Assembly: GCA_963924555.1 (NCBI GenBank)
Contig: OZ004583.1
Coordinates: 5,551,501-5,615,500 of the forward strand
Direction of reading: 5' to 3'
DNA: 64,000 nucleotides
Source: Crambe crambe
Lineage: Eukaryota > Porifera > Demospongiae > Poecilosclerida > Crambeidae
This document shows, one piece after another, positions 11,438 through 22,866 of the stretch (position 1 is its first letter; each line of letters begins with the position of its first letter). The position numbers and the translations under genes are program-made. The notes under the pieces were generated by a model. That model was not told the origin of the DNA. It searched no databases and saw nothing but the letters and a program-made list of their open reading frames with translations.

Positions 11438-11471
11438 TACATCTAGTGCGCGAAGGTGTCTGAACCGGGTG
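11438..11471 (-). repeat. Right terminal inverted repeat of KDZ transposon
   Basis: This is the inverted partner of 4208-4241, followed by the target duplication CATGTTT (11472-11478). Confidence 0.9.
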
Positions 11472-11499
11472 CATGTTTATTCCTGCTCTAGCGTGCAGA

Positions 11500-12795
11500 A
11501 TGTCTGTTCAAGACTACACACTGGCTAAGAAACACGTGGATTGGTTAGTTGGAACCAATCATATGAGGGCTTTGGGTGATTTGGCTGCTGGTAGAGTCAC
11601 CTGTGGAGGAACTTTAGACACACCCATTGAAGTAAGAGTGAATTACCTCAACAAAACTGAATCATGGACTCAAGCTACTTTTCCTGGTCTTGAAGAGGCT
11701 GACTTCCAGCAATTACTTGAACATCGTTCATTTCGTCAAGGCCTCCTGTCAAGTCACCGAGGGGATGAATCCATAATGAGTAATTTTCCTATTCGAGGGT
11801 TTCCTCCAGTAACTGACAATAGTTATTGCCTAGATTCAAAAAATATTTTCACCTCATTCCAACTCTCCGATACTAGTATTTTAAAAGAAGTTCGACTGCT
11901 ACTTACTCCAGGTATTAGATTTTTTCGTGCTAAGCTACAACAAATGAACATATACACGGCTTCAACTGGAGGTGTCAAAGCTCATGTACCTAGGCCTGTC
12001 AAATCGCATGCCAAATTATTAGGTACTATAATAGTGTGCTTACCTACTCAATTTGTTGGAGGAGCTCTTGTTACCAGACACAATGGTCAGCAAGTTACTT
12101 ATGACTGGTCCTCACCAGCTGGTGAGCCTGCACAGAAAATTCAATGGGCAGCAGTCACCAGTGATGTGGAGCACGAGATTCTGCCAGTAACGAAAGGTTA
12201 TCGCGTTACTCTGACCTATATTATATCAGAAGATTCTTGGTTCCCTTCATATTCTGAAGTAGATACATGTCCTATATATATGTATCTAAAAGCAGTTCTT
12301 GGTCATCCACACTTTCTGCGTGACGGTGGAACCTTAGGGTTTGCCTGTCAGCACCAATATGTCCTTAAAGATCTTAAGGCATCTTATGACATGAAAGAGC
12401 CTGACCTTAGCCCACTGGTAGGATCAGATTTAATGGTGGTATTAGTTGCAAAGTCACTTCGTCTCAAAGTAAGAGTGGAATTTGTTATTGTTGGAGTCGT
12501 AACCCCTGATAGTGGACCCCAGCAGCAACACCTAACTCAGCGTTTCATATGTAATTTTTCAGAAACACTTGAGGTCAACGAAGGACAGCAGTGGGAAGAT
12601 TACTTCAAAAGAAAACGTGATGACAGTTATATTACCTGGTGCCAGGAGGAATTTCAGCAAAGACAACCTGCTATTACAGGGTATTATGATGAGGGTGATG
12701 AGGATGAGGGTGATGAGGAGTCACTTGAAATGAATACATACTACAAGGCACCTGCCATATTGGTTTGCATTCCAGAGTGGAACAAGCGTGACTAG
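11500..12795 (+). CDS. 2OG-Fe(II) oxygenase-like protein with atypical metal site
   Basis: This 431-residue, single-exon ORF starts MSVQDYTLAKKHVDW. An upstream in-frame ATG at 11473 lies in the transposon target duplication, so 11500 is preferred. Residues about 145-250 match the prolyl-4-hydroxylase-like fold of 2OG-Fe(II) dioxygenases: LLTPGIRFFRAKLQQMNIY, VKAHVPRP, LLGTIIVCLPTQFVGGALV, IQWAAVTSDVEHEILPVTKGYRVTLTY. The distal His (EHE) and the 2OG-binding Arg (GYRVTLTY) are present. The usual H-x-D first motif reads H-V-P, so the acidic iron ligand seems missing or moved. An acidic DEGDEDEGDEE stretch lies near the C-terminus. The substrate is unknown. The KDZ transposon lies 28 bp upstream, so the promoter is separated or replaced; an AG just before the ATG would also allow an upstream exon. 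Confidence 0.7.
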   Translation: MSVQDYTLAKKHVDWLVGTNHMRALGDLAAGRVTCGGTLDTPIEVRVNYLNKTESWTQATFPGLEEADFQQLLEHRSFRQGLLSSHRGDESIMSNFPIRGFPPVTDNSYCLDSKNIFTSFQLSDTSILKEVRLLLTPGIRFFRAKLQQMNIYTASTGGVKAHVPRPVKSHAKLLGTIIVCLPTQFVGGALVTRHNGQQVTYDWSSPAGEPAQKIQWAAVTSDVEHEILPVTKGYRVTLTYIISEDSWFPSYSEVDTCPIYMYLKAVLGHPHFLRDGGTLGFACQHQYVLKDLKASYDMKEPDLSPLVGSDLMVVLVAKSLRLKVRVEFVIVGVVTPDSGPQQQHLTQRFICNFSETLEVNEGQQWEDYFKRKRDDSYITWCQEEFQQRQPAITGYYDEGDEDEGDEESLEMNTYYKAPAILVCIPEWNKRD

Positions 12796-15700
12796 AACTT
12801 ATGAACAGGTTTTATAGTAATCATGCATGGATAGACTACATTATATAAATTGATCAAATAGCTAAGTGATTACATCATGCCAGTTCACTAAGATGTGTTG
12901 ATTGTGCATTATTAAACCACACTACAAACCACTTGATGACGATTCATAAGGCTTCACATGATGTAGAGACTGGCATGTTATGTTCTATTGAGCTGTAGCC
13001 ACAAAACCACGTATCAAATTCAAAATTGTACTGTAATAACTCAGATGTCAGTGTCTCCATTAATTTTAGCTGGTGTGGAATTACAAAAAAATTACACTAA
13101 GGGTATAAGCTTATCTATTAGCTATTGTTACATTTTCTTCTGGTTCCATTGAGAATAAGCTGCCATTGTTTAAATACAGACCTAGTAATAGGTATAGCTA
13201 ATAACTACTATGAATGATGTAATCTTACTAAGAAATTGAGTGCAATGTGTGCTGAATGGTCCTGATGGGTTAGCTATGCAAGTTCTGCATTGCAGAACTT
13301 ACATAAAGCCTTGAGTTACTCATGGCATCTTGACTTGAGTCACTCATGGCATTAAGTCAGAGTAGCTGGTATGTGGTAGGCTTACTTAATTCAGTGCATG
13401 CAATTATAGCTAAGTGGGGAATTATATCACACAAAGCTTGTCCATCTTTTATTAAAAGAATGATAACTGGGTGTGGTTCTTTGTTGGGTGGCCGGTCTTT
13501 TAGCAGCAGAGTAAGAAAGAGGGAAGTAATAAGCACATCATCTACTACAAGATTTCTGGTTCAGGAACAGCTTTTGAAAATATTTTTTCAGTAGAAAGAA
13601 TGTGGTTGAGAAGATGAAAGAAATGACTTGCAATGCATCTCTCCAGTCAGTTAGCTACATAATAGTTAGACACCCAGTCGAAACCGCACACGTGCGCGAC
13701 TCAGTGCAATTAATGCTATGAATATCATTAAATGACGTATTAATTTTTATTAAATCGTGCCGTGAAGCTTAATATTAGAGGGCGGTGGCCATGGCAGTAC
13801 GAGACCACGCCCTGCGTCGTTCGTGACGTCAAAACGGTGGGCTACGATGCCGTCCAACCTTCAGCAAGGGTAAAAAGTAGTAGATAAATAGGCCAAAAGC
13901 AATTCTGTCGGAGAGATTCTCGAAATAATGAGCCATACTGACGTTACTCGCAGAGTTGTATGCCGTCAAGCACTCTAGTTCGAGGTTTTCTGCGGCTCCT
14001 GCCTTCTCTGTTCAAGCTATTCACTATCCCTCCGGTGAAAATTTCAAGTATCATGCCAGGATTCTGCCCTCCAACTGTTAGCTTCATAGAGCTAGTGCAA
14101 CAATGTTGGCACTTTAGATTTATGTTTAAGGTGCGGTTGTTTACAGATCAATCCACCCTCTATAATGTTTATATTCCTGTGGTTAGCTATATATATTGAA
14201 AGTGAATGTACATACATACAACATATATATGAGAACTAGCTAAAACAATGCTTTAACACTGTAGTAGAGCCTCACGAACCTACATGAAACATGGTACAAA
14301 GTGCAGTGGTACCTGGCCTTAATTGCACTGAGGAAACCTGTTTATTTCCGAGATATAAAAAATTATTTGCATAGCAACCTGGGGTGGTGCACTGATGGCG
14401 TCCTGACAGGATTTCCTTGTACTGGCATAACACCGGAAGCAGAAACTCTTGGATATTGAAAACGCGTTTGTAGTAACAGGTATCCAGGGGCTTCACATTA
14501 CTGATATTACTGATATTAGTGAACATTTTGGCTTGAACATAGTTTTGGGGGCATCGCATTTTAGTGAATTGGATTAGCCTCACAGTTTCGCTGGACATAT
14601 CCTTAACGCAAACCTGTTCCATTCATAAGTAATCTAGCTTAGTTCTAATGTGTTTGATCTTTCATTTTATCCATTGATCTTTATTGTCCCATGTCTGTGT
14701 TTGTACGTATGAGCTGTTGAATAAAATTAATGTGTATTTTTCATGCCAGTAATAGTAGTGCCTGCACTCAATAAATTCTTCTTCAACAACTTTATTTACC
14801 CATGATAGTTTTATTTCCATGACACATACATCATGTAATTAGTGCAGAATGCACCCTGGGAGGCGTGTGCATGTCAGGTGTTACATTGGCTGATGTGACC
14901 CATTATATATTATAGAGGAGAGAGATTACAGCTATAGCTAGCTGTACCATACAATGCACAATGAAAATAAAGTTTATAGCTACTTATTCCATTATGATAC
15001 CTATTACATTTCTATTTTAGACATTAATGCATGACCAGCTGTCAAGACTATAGAACTCTAGACTCCAACATGGTAAGATTTGACCAAAATTGTGTTCCTG
15101 CAAATTAAAGGAAGAAATAATCATACAAAGACTTTGAAGATGGTAAATTATTGGTATAGTATCATCCTGGGAGGCCATGTTGAGCTTGCATATTTACTTT
15201 TCACCATATACATAATTAACAAGGAGAGAGGGTGCATGTCACCTTAAAGTACATAAATATGGCCATTAAAGGGCATGAGGCTAAGTGGCGCTTCAATCTC
15301 TTGCAAATATGGTATCTAAGACATAAAGTGTAGCTATACTTTCGCCGGACATAACCATAACGCAAAGGCTACAACCCCAGAACTCAGCAAACTAATTCAG
15401 TGATGATTGTAGCGAAATATGACCCACAGATCCTGATTGTCCTGCACTTACTGTCTTAGTTTGGGTCCAAATTGTAGCACCTTTTACCAGTTACTCGAAG
15501 CAGTGGCCATAAATATACTGAATACCCTCCTTAGACTGAATACCCTCCTGAGACTGCAGAAAGAACGCTTTTCCAGCTGGTAGCCATTATTTGTAACCAC
15601 GCCCACTTTAATCTACTTCCGGTTGCAAATAACGTACACGTGCGGTTTGACTGCACCGATACTAAGTCCTTAGAGAAAGTGTCTATTAAGGCCCCGAGAG

Positions 15701-15827
15701 CAGGTAGTCTAGAGAATAAGAAACCTGTAAGTGACCAATCAGATTGCTCAATTCAAACTAGCTATGTTCTATAATACCCTTTTTTTATGTTTTCCCAATA
15801 TCAAAGTGTTCATAGCTACATGAATTC
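12796..15827. other. Gene-poor stretch
   Basis: Only short open frames with no recognisable motif occur here (13346-13594, 13960-14199, and 14272-14622 on the minus strand). A TTCGCYGGACATA...TAACGCAAA motif appears near 14586 and 15351, probably a dispersed repeat. The doublet GAATACCCTCC repeats at about 15520-15550. No RNA gene was seen. Confidence 0.5.
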
Positions 15828-16043
15828 TCATTCGAACAACTTAGGTGTGTATCTAGTTTCAGTTTGTATTGAAGGAGCATTTTCATAGAGAAAAAACAAC
15901 AATGCAGAGATAGAAATTAGTGCTGTGGAGAGTGAACACAGAGCTGCTGGTTCTCCCTTCTGACCATGACTAGGAAGAGGACTAGATCTCTTGAAAGTAG
16001 CAGTTCCTTTTGAGGCACACTCTTGAACACAGTTTTTGTACAT
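15828..16043 (-). CDS. Possible terminal exon with hydrophobic tail
   Basis: This 71-residue frame (MYKNCVQECASKG...) has two early Cys and a hydrophobic stretch (ALCSLSTALISISALLFFL) that could be a membrane segment. An AG acceptor lies a few bases upstream, so it could be a last exon. Its partners were not found and it may be chance. Confidence 0.25.
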   Translation of the reverse strand: MYKNCVQECASKGTATFKRSSPLPSHGQKGEPAALCSLSTALISISALLFFLYENAPSIQTETRYTPKLFE

Positions 16044-16428
16044 CTTATCTGATAAATCTGAGGCTTAAATAAAAATTGCTATTCCTAAACAAGACATGGG
16101 TATAGTAGTAGCACGAGCAATGTGATTATACAATTTCCTTGAATTTGAAACCAGTGCACAACCTGAAGATAACTTGCAAGTAAACAATACAAAAGTGTGA
16201 TGTTTTTTTATACCTAATATGTAAATACTGTACTCAATGATTAGCTAATAGCTAGAAAGTAATCACTTCATGAAAGTGTGTATAACAAAAAACTTGTTTA
16301 CTGTAGCTAATTCCTGGATGCTGTCATGCACTGATGCATTAAATGCACTGCTGTCATTTTGTGCAAATCTGCTATTTCAGTAAAGTCAGCAACTGTCACC
16401 ATTCAGTTTGGTTGTTTGGAGCTAAAAA

Positions 16429-16575
16429 ATGCCAGTAAATGGAGGAAACTGTGCAAAATGTGGGAAGTATAAGCACCCCCTGTCTCAACCGTACCAATGC
16501 AGCCATCAGATTTGTGGCTCATGCAAAACAGCACGCTGCCCTGTGTGTGGCAAGACCAGAGATTACAAGAAATGA
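16429..16575 (+). CDS. 48-residue RING-like zinc-finger ORF
   Basis: The ATG at 16429 gives MPVNGGNC...DYKK. Its spacing is C-x2-C-x11-C-x-H-x2-C-x2-C-x4-C-x2-C, which fits a minimal RING-HC (C3HC4) cross-brace: all eight metal ligands in 34 residues. RING domains usually recruit E2 enzymes for ubiquitin transfer. The protein is little more than the finger, so it may be a microprotein, or an exon whose upstream part is missed; an AG lies shortly before the ATG at about 16403-16404. The frame is free of stops and its Cys/His density is hard to get by chance. Confidence 0.5.
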   Translation: MPVNGGNCAKCGKYKHPLSQPYQCSHQICGSCKTARCPVCGKTRDYKK

Positions 16576-18899
16576 AGTCTGGCAATTAGTAAACTGCATT
16601 CTTATCAGATGACTATAACTATTTACTTAATTTGTAGCTAGCTAATACTTTTTAATGTGTGAGAAATTTAACTTCTATTATTCAGATAATTAGAATGTCT
16701 TAAATTCCTGGTGATGATCATTAAATTTTTTACTCTCAATTATCTTTTATTAACTGGAAGTCATTCTCACAACTACAGTAAATAATCTAATAACAGCACA
16801 CTTGCAACATCCTGTCCTATACAGTAAATAATATAGCTAGCTAGCTAATAACAGCACACCTAAAAATGAACCATTCACTGAAAGCCACAGCATACCTTGT
16901 AGCCACTGATGCAAACTCTGGACAGCAAGAAGATATTCTTTCATTCAGTCATCACATCCCAGCTGTGTAGCCGAGACAGTTGTGGAGCACAGTCTAAGGA
17001 AAAGAAAGAAAGTAGTACTGTTTATGTCTATATCAACAATGAGCTACAGTGGAATCTGATACAAGACACTACGAAAGAGGCCAACAAAGGACAATCTATT
17101 GTTTAGTGTGATATAATATAAATATAACCCTAAGTGTGTTGCACCTTATAAATACACAAGTCTATTTCACTATAATTTTTCTTATTTGAAGAAGGTTTTC
17201 TTTCCTCAATGATTTGGGGTGGGGCCTATTAATTTTGAAGGAAAGTAATGATGTAACTGTGCCATGAATACCTGTGGAAGAGAAATGTTATAGAGCAAAT
17301 AATCTAGAAATACTGTTATTTCACTTTCAGGACATGTGGCAAAAGAGAAAGCTCTTTGAAGAGGAAATTTTAGCAGGTTATCAAAAAACAAAACAAAAAA
17401 AACTCACCTCAATTAGCAATAACTTTCTTTTTGTCAGAGATATATAACCAAGAGTATGTAGGATAGGTACATAATAACATAAAAGAGTATAACATGGAAC
17501 ACAAACAAAGGTTATGATGCCCAATGAAACTTTGACTGATCTCTAGATGCAGTATTCCTCATGATGGACAGGACATACCAACAAATATGGCAAGCAGGTA
17601 AATCGCTGGATTCTTCTTCTTCTCTATTGTTATTCTTCTTAGACTCTCGAACCACTCAAGCTACAGCTATGATTTCTGGATAAATCGACTCCAAATTCTA
17701 CCAACTACGATCTTTTCTACTCATTGATAAATAATGATTGGGCTGCTATGCTATTTATTGGAGAACTATTCTTCTTTCATCTGTCCCTGCATACACATAG
17801 AAGAATGAACTCTATACATAGCAAAAGAGAGGGGAAAAAAACCAGGAACAAGTAAGGGGAAAATATTTCGTGAAATGAAAAAAGATGTAGGGATGACCAC
17901 TGCTCAAGAAAGTAAGGAAACAAGAAGTGGGATCAATCTTTGTTCTGTATATCATATAATTGCCTTCGAATAGTAATCTTAGCCTGCTCATGAAAATCAT
18001 TTAATCAGGACACTTCATACCATACAATATACTATCAGGGCAATCAAGTCTTACCCTTTGCACTTGAGATTTTGAATCTGTAGGCTTGACACACAATTTC
18101 TCCATCTTCATATTATAGCTAGTAGTTACTAAGCCCTGCAAAAATAAACAAACAAAACAAAACACAACAAAACAAACAGCTGATTAGATGGGCAAAATTA
18201 AAACAACAGCATTATGATACTGCACAAGGGAACACTGCACATACACATGCGAAATTATCCATCAATTTTGGGACATAGCATTTCACAAGTACAGAACTAA
18301 GGTAGGGTTTCTAGCTTATACGCTTGGAAATATGAACTAACTAAGCTTTCTATGCTATCTTCAGTACCTTGTTACTCTTACAGGTCTATCCATATGAAGA
18401 TGCACTGACCATGGTCTGGCAGTGATCATGACTTCTTGTGCTAATAGCAAAGATGTTTAATCAATAAGTTTATATGTACTTGCAAAAGTATGAGGAATGA
18501 AACTGAGGGAATTGAAGCTATTGTATATTTTTTCATGGAATCAGAAGCAGAGTTTTTCGAAGGCAGTATTAGATATCCTGCATTAATACCACGCCAATGT
18601 AGTAAAAGCTTTTGGGCATTCATCAGATTGGTAGGGGTTCTTACATGAAAAAACCAACAACAAAACCAAGCAGCAAGCTATTTGGACTCATTCTTGGATG
18701 ATGACGTTGAACAACATAGACAGTGGTACAAAGGCATCAGAACAAGAATATGGGAAAGAATAACTTTAGAGGATCAACTCAACTTTGAGCAGGATTTGCA
18801 GAATTCGTATGACACACAACCTTCATCTTAGAAGCAGTGATTCATCCTGCACGATACCACACTCATGACTTAGTCTTTCTCTACTGTTAGAGCCATATT
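16576..18899. other. Gene-poor AT-rich stretch
   Basis: I see no gene. The segment 17830-17955 (GTGAAATGAAAAAAG, GTAGGGATGAC, AAGTAAGGAAACAAG) is a copy of the repeat found twice, inverted, inside the element at 26444-27023. The rest has TAGC-rich and A-rich tracts. Confidence 0.5.
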
Positions 18900-19375
18900 T
18901 TGAGTCACATTCACACTTTTTATGAAAAGCTAAGTAAGAGTAACATAAAGCCTGGCATAACTGTATTGCCAGAATTTCCTCGCCCTTTGTCAGAGTTATA
19001 TGATCCAAATAATTTGAAATTTGGATACCATGAACTTTTGGAAAAGTGTGAGTCAATAAAGAGCACCAGGCATGCTAGCCTCGCTTCATTCTTTAACTGG
19101 CCTTTCAAAAGATGAAGATGGCTTAGCTGCAGGAACTGAATCTATCACATTATCAATTTCTTTTGGCTGATGAAAAGTATTGACTCTTAGTGTTGAACAG
19201 TTCCCTGTTCAGGATGTACTGACTTCTTTAAGAGAAGGTCTGGATTGTATGTGTCAAAATGTAGGCAATGCCTTAAAACAAATTACTGCAATGATCGAGG
19301 AACTGAGAGTTATTGAACCAAATATTAGCATGCATATACACTCACATGAAACATTCATATACCCAATAACGTAAA
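18900..19375 (+). pseudogene. Unrecognised exon-like fragments
   Basis: Two short frames look protein-like: one with KPGITVLPEFPRPLSELYD and NLKFGYHELLEKCESI (18900-19113), the other with VEQFPVQDVLTSLREGLDCM and ALKQITAMIEELRVIEPNI (19180-19372). Both have helical character and few low-complexity codons. They are separated by stops and followed by AT-rich repeats. No family recognised; probably remains of one gene. Confidence 0.3.
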
Positions 19376-20137
19376 ACTGAAATGAGAAGAAACACATACA
19401 GATAGAGTAGAAACACAACAGATAATACATATTATTTATAATGGGAAAAAATAGCTATAGATAAGCAACACGCACAAATAAGTACATATTCATAATGGGA
19501 AGAAAGTAGAAAAACAACACTGTCCTTACGGAACAAATATACTATGCAAAACTGTTCTTAATATCATGAAATTTTAGGGCACAGAGGACAAGCTATCTTC
19601 GAGAAACGAAGGGCAGAATTTCAGATTATATTGTCGAAGATTACAGTAGAAACATAACAGGATATTCAGAACATACAGATAGAGTACAAATGGCATACAA
19701 ATAGAGTACAAATGGGAAGAGTAGAAATACAACAGACAAGTACTGCTAATGGAAATAAGTGTTTATGACCAATATGCTTCATGTGATGGTGAAAATAAAC
19801 AGCAAGAATGCCCAGATGCAGCCATAAATGTGAGTGAGAGATAAAATAATATACAAAATAAATAAATAATAGTGTATGAATGATGTACTGATTAAAAAAA
19901 TTCAGCAAGATAATATTTTTGGAGATGACTTCACAATTATTCATGGAACAGATGTAGTAGCTGGTATAACAGTTTTTGGACGCTCAAAAGAAGCATGAAG
20001 ACATTGTAATATACAACAAAAAACATTAAATAAATAATAAGAGTTGCTAACAGAAGGCTCTAAATGACAAGTCTTTATAAGAAAAGAGGATTAAGAGTGA
20101 ATGTAAATATGCACAGCGAGTGGGAATTGAAGCAAGA

Positions 20138-20265
20138 TTTTTGCAACATTCTTGGAATAATCTCTCAAAGTTCTAAAGATTTGTTACTTGCAACATGCTT
20201 GGAAGAATCTCTCCAAAGTTCTAAAGATTTTTTGCTACTTGCAACATGCTTGGAAGAATCTCAAG
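20138..20265. repeat. Tandem repeat, about 56 bp, 2.3 copies
   Basis: The core TTGCAACATGCTTGGAAGAA plus a downstream CAAAGTTCTAAAGATTT recurs. The surrounding 19400-20800 is AT-rich with scattered GAAACACAACAGATA-like pieces and no gene. Confidence 0.6.
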
Positions 20266-21003
20266 AGTAATGGTAGTATGTGAATATAAACTAAACAAGT
20301 ATTTTTGTAAGTTATTGTATGTCTTCAAGAAAAGAGAGGATCGAACAGGCTGAAGTTAAGCTTGTCAAAACAGAAGAACGTCCATTTTTTGTTGTTATTG
20401 TTGTAGTAGTTGTTACTACTCTCAGATAGCTGCATATGCTATGTAAACAGCTTAAAATTCTTAACATCCGACATTTCGGCCTGGCGCTCAGGCCTTCCTC
20501 AGGGGATACAATCACAAAACTGTGTGGTAAAGTAACATCGTTCTTTACAGATTTGATTGCACTTGGGCCAATGCAACTGCTGGATAATGCAAGCTACTCA
20601 TAGTCAGTCCTTCCTTTTTCAAATTTGCAATCGTTTTGCTCTAAACTGGGTTGTCTCATGGTTTGGAAAAATACATAGAAAGCAAAATAGTAATGAAGTA
20701 AAAAAGAATAAAACCAAAAAAAAATTGAAATGAACGTTTGAATTGCATGCCATCACTCCATTAGTATTGAATGGTCAGATTTGCTACTGATTTGCTTTAC
20801 CTCGTGCGATAAACCTCGGCTAAATAAAACAATAATTGACATTTTTGATGACTGCATTGAATGGGAAGAACAGAAACAAAACACGAATAAGAACAAAAAT
20901 ATATAATATATCTCAGAAAAGGTGTGTCAAGTGGTATACTAAGAGAGAAGAGAGGGTGATTAAGGAAATGAATCATTAACTGCTAGGGATAAGAATCTCT
21001 TTG

Positions 21004-21452
21004 GGAAAAATTAAAATTACAGGAAAGTATTAGTCCTATATAGGGTCATAGGTCATCCCTACATAGAGAGCGCTATCGCGCTCTCTGATAACTTTTTATT
21101 AGTTAAACATACAAGCAATTTGATTGCTCCACACTATAAAGAAAGGGCTAGTTAAGCTTCCATTCAAGTCTCAGAAACCTTTTATGAGTAGAAAGTTTGC
21201 TGTGTCACTCCAAAATAAGTGATTTTTTGTGGAAAAATTAAAATTACAGGAAAGTATTAGTCCTATATAGGGTCATAGGTCATCCCTACATAGAGAGCGC
21301 TATCGCGCTCTCTGATAACTTTTTATTAGTTAAACATACAAGCAATTTGATTGCTCCACACTATAAAGAAAGGGCTAGTTAAGCTTCCATTCAAGTCTCA
21401 GAAACCTTTTATGAGTAGAAAGTTTGCTGTGTCACTCCAAAATAAGTGATTG
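21004..21452. repeat. 227-bp direct tandem duplication with hairpin
   Basis: Segment 21004-21230 is repeated almost exactly at 21231-21452. Each copy holds the perfect inverted repeat AGAGAGCGC...GCGCTCTCT (21065-21086 and 21292-21313) after CCTACAT. A related hairpin occurs at 63645-63666. Confidence 0.9.
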
Positions 21453-21864
21453 TTTGTGACATTTCAGTTCAGTGTGTTTTAAAGCTAGACTTAAGTTTTT
21501 TGCATGATTATATAGTTCATACTGTTGGCTATCCACATGCAAAGTATCAAAGGCCTAATCCATTTTGCATCGAGATGTCTGGTGTACTGAAGATAGGCAT
21601 AGGCGAAGGAAACAGGGGGGCACTGGGGGCATGCATGTTGCAACAAACGCATTTAAATAGTGTCTTTTTATTACACCTTCATAAGGATAAAACTGATAAC
21701 ATCAACTTAATGAAAGTAGCACATGAATTTATATTAGTAAATTAAAAATTAATTTAATTTAATTTAATTTAATGAGAGAAGGAAAAAAAAATTTTTGATT
21801 ATAATTATAATAATTTTCCCCAATCATTAACTCTTCTCACAGCAGCCTTTGGCTGCACATTTGT

Positions 21865-21868
<4 letters not shown>

Positions 21869-21899
<31 letters not shown>
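21869..21899 (+). repeat. Poly-C tract (about 31 C)
   Basis: A run of about 31 C follows TTGTTGTG. Further C runs occur at about 40760, 49546, 51378 and 52881. Confidence 0.8.
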
Positions 21900-22076
21900 A
21901 GTCAAAGACATCTTCCTTCACCCATGATAGGTACCCATGCCGAAATCTCACTAATTAGCCCTGCCTGCCACATCAGAGAGGAAAGAAAAAGAAAAAAGAT
22001 CAAAAACCAAAAACAACAACAACGATGACAACGACAACAGGCCTTAGTGGAATTTAATTACAGCTAGTCTGTCACA

Positions 22077-22159
22077 TAGGCGCCGGAAGGAGTTTTTAAG
22101 TGGGGAGGCCTTCCATTAATAGCGATAACCTATAATTATTTCCTACAATTTCTATAACA

Positions 22160-22195
<36 letters not shown>

Positions 22196-22507
22196 CTCTA
22201 CTTCAATTTAAGAACTGACCAAATATATGTTGACGATGTACTGAGCTATGCACAAATTCATTTCCTATTGTGAATTGTGTAAATTGTGTGAATTGTGAAT
22301 ATTTATCTTTTTGCTCTTGGGAAAAGTAAACTTGCTTGGTTGATTTGGCTTAGATGAGTAACCTCAGATATCTCTGAACTAGAAGCCATACTAGCTAGCT
22401 AGCCAGTCTATGACGACCATTACCAACACGCACATTACTTTGAATATTGCGTTTGCTAAAAAGTGGGGAGGCCATAGCTGCCCCTGCCCACCCTATTCCG
22501 GCGCCTA
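22077..22507. mobile_element. 431-bp TIR element in copy 1 of the cassette
   Basis: Perfect 12-bp inverted ends TAGGCGCCGGAA / TTCCGGCGCCTA, followed inside by AAGTGGGGAGGCC in the same orientation near both ends. It contains a (TA)n tract. The corresponding place in copy 2 (about 34370-34420) lacks it, so it entered after the duplication or was lost there. Confidence 0.75.
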
Positions 22508-22866
22508 CGCTAGAGCATAGCTATGATCTTGTAACAATCCGGGCCCAGCTATTCATGCTTTGAATGACACAATTGGGGCGAGCTCTAGGGAGTTGAATGA
22601 GCTAGCTATAGCTAATTTGTATATTCTTCCAGTTCTGTCCTTTGCAATATAGATGGTGACGTCATTAGCTAACTGAGCATACAATGTGCGCTTGCCCCAC
22701 AATGCCCATGACCCAAATTCCTAGAATATGATAGTAATTATGATAATTATGCATGCATGGGTCATTTACTATGGTATAATCATGCATACATGCATATAAA
22801 GGTAGCAGAGGCTCTCTGATTAGCTATAAGGTTAATTTCATATAAAAGTTACGTAGCCTCAGAATC

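Larger units (their letters stand above)
4208..11471. mobile_element. KDZ-type (Zisupton/Dileera-like) DNA transposon, 7.26 kb
   Basis: The ends are 34-bp terminal inverted repeats with one mismatch, starting CACCCGGTTCAGACACC. They are flanked by the 7-bp direct repeat CATGTTT (4201-4207 and 11472-11478). Inside are two convergent genes: a KDZ transposase (+, 4382-7889) and a homeodomain-like/Ulp1/PHD gene (-, 8361-11283). KDZ elements are known to pair their transposase with Ulp1 proteases, which supports one unit. Both genes carry stops and frameshifts, so the copy is complete in structure but not autonomous. Smaller elements have inserted into its introns (5271-5423 and 10819-10994). Confidence 0.85.

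Noticed and set aside
14272-14622. 116-residue minus-strand frame with several Cys
   Set aside because: No domain recognised, and its end resembles another non-coding repeat near 15350; too weak to call.
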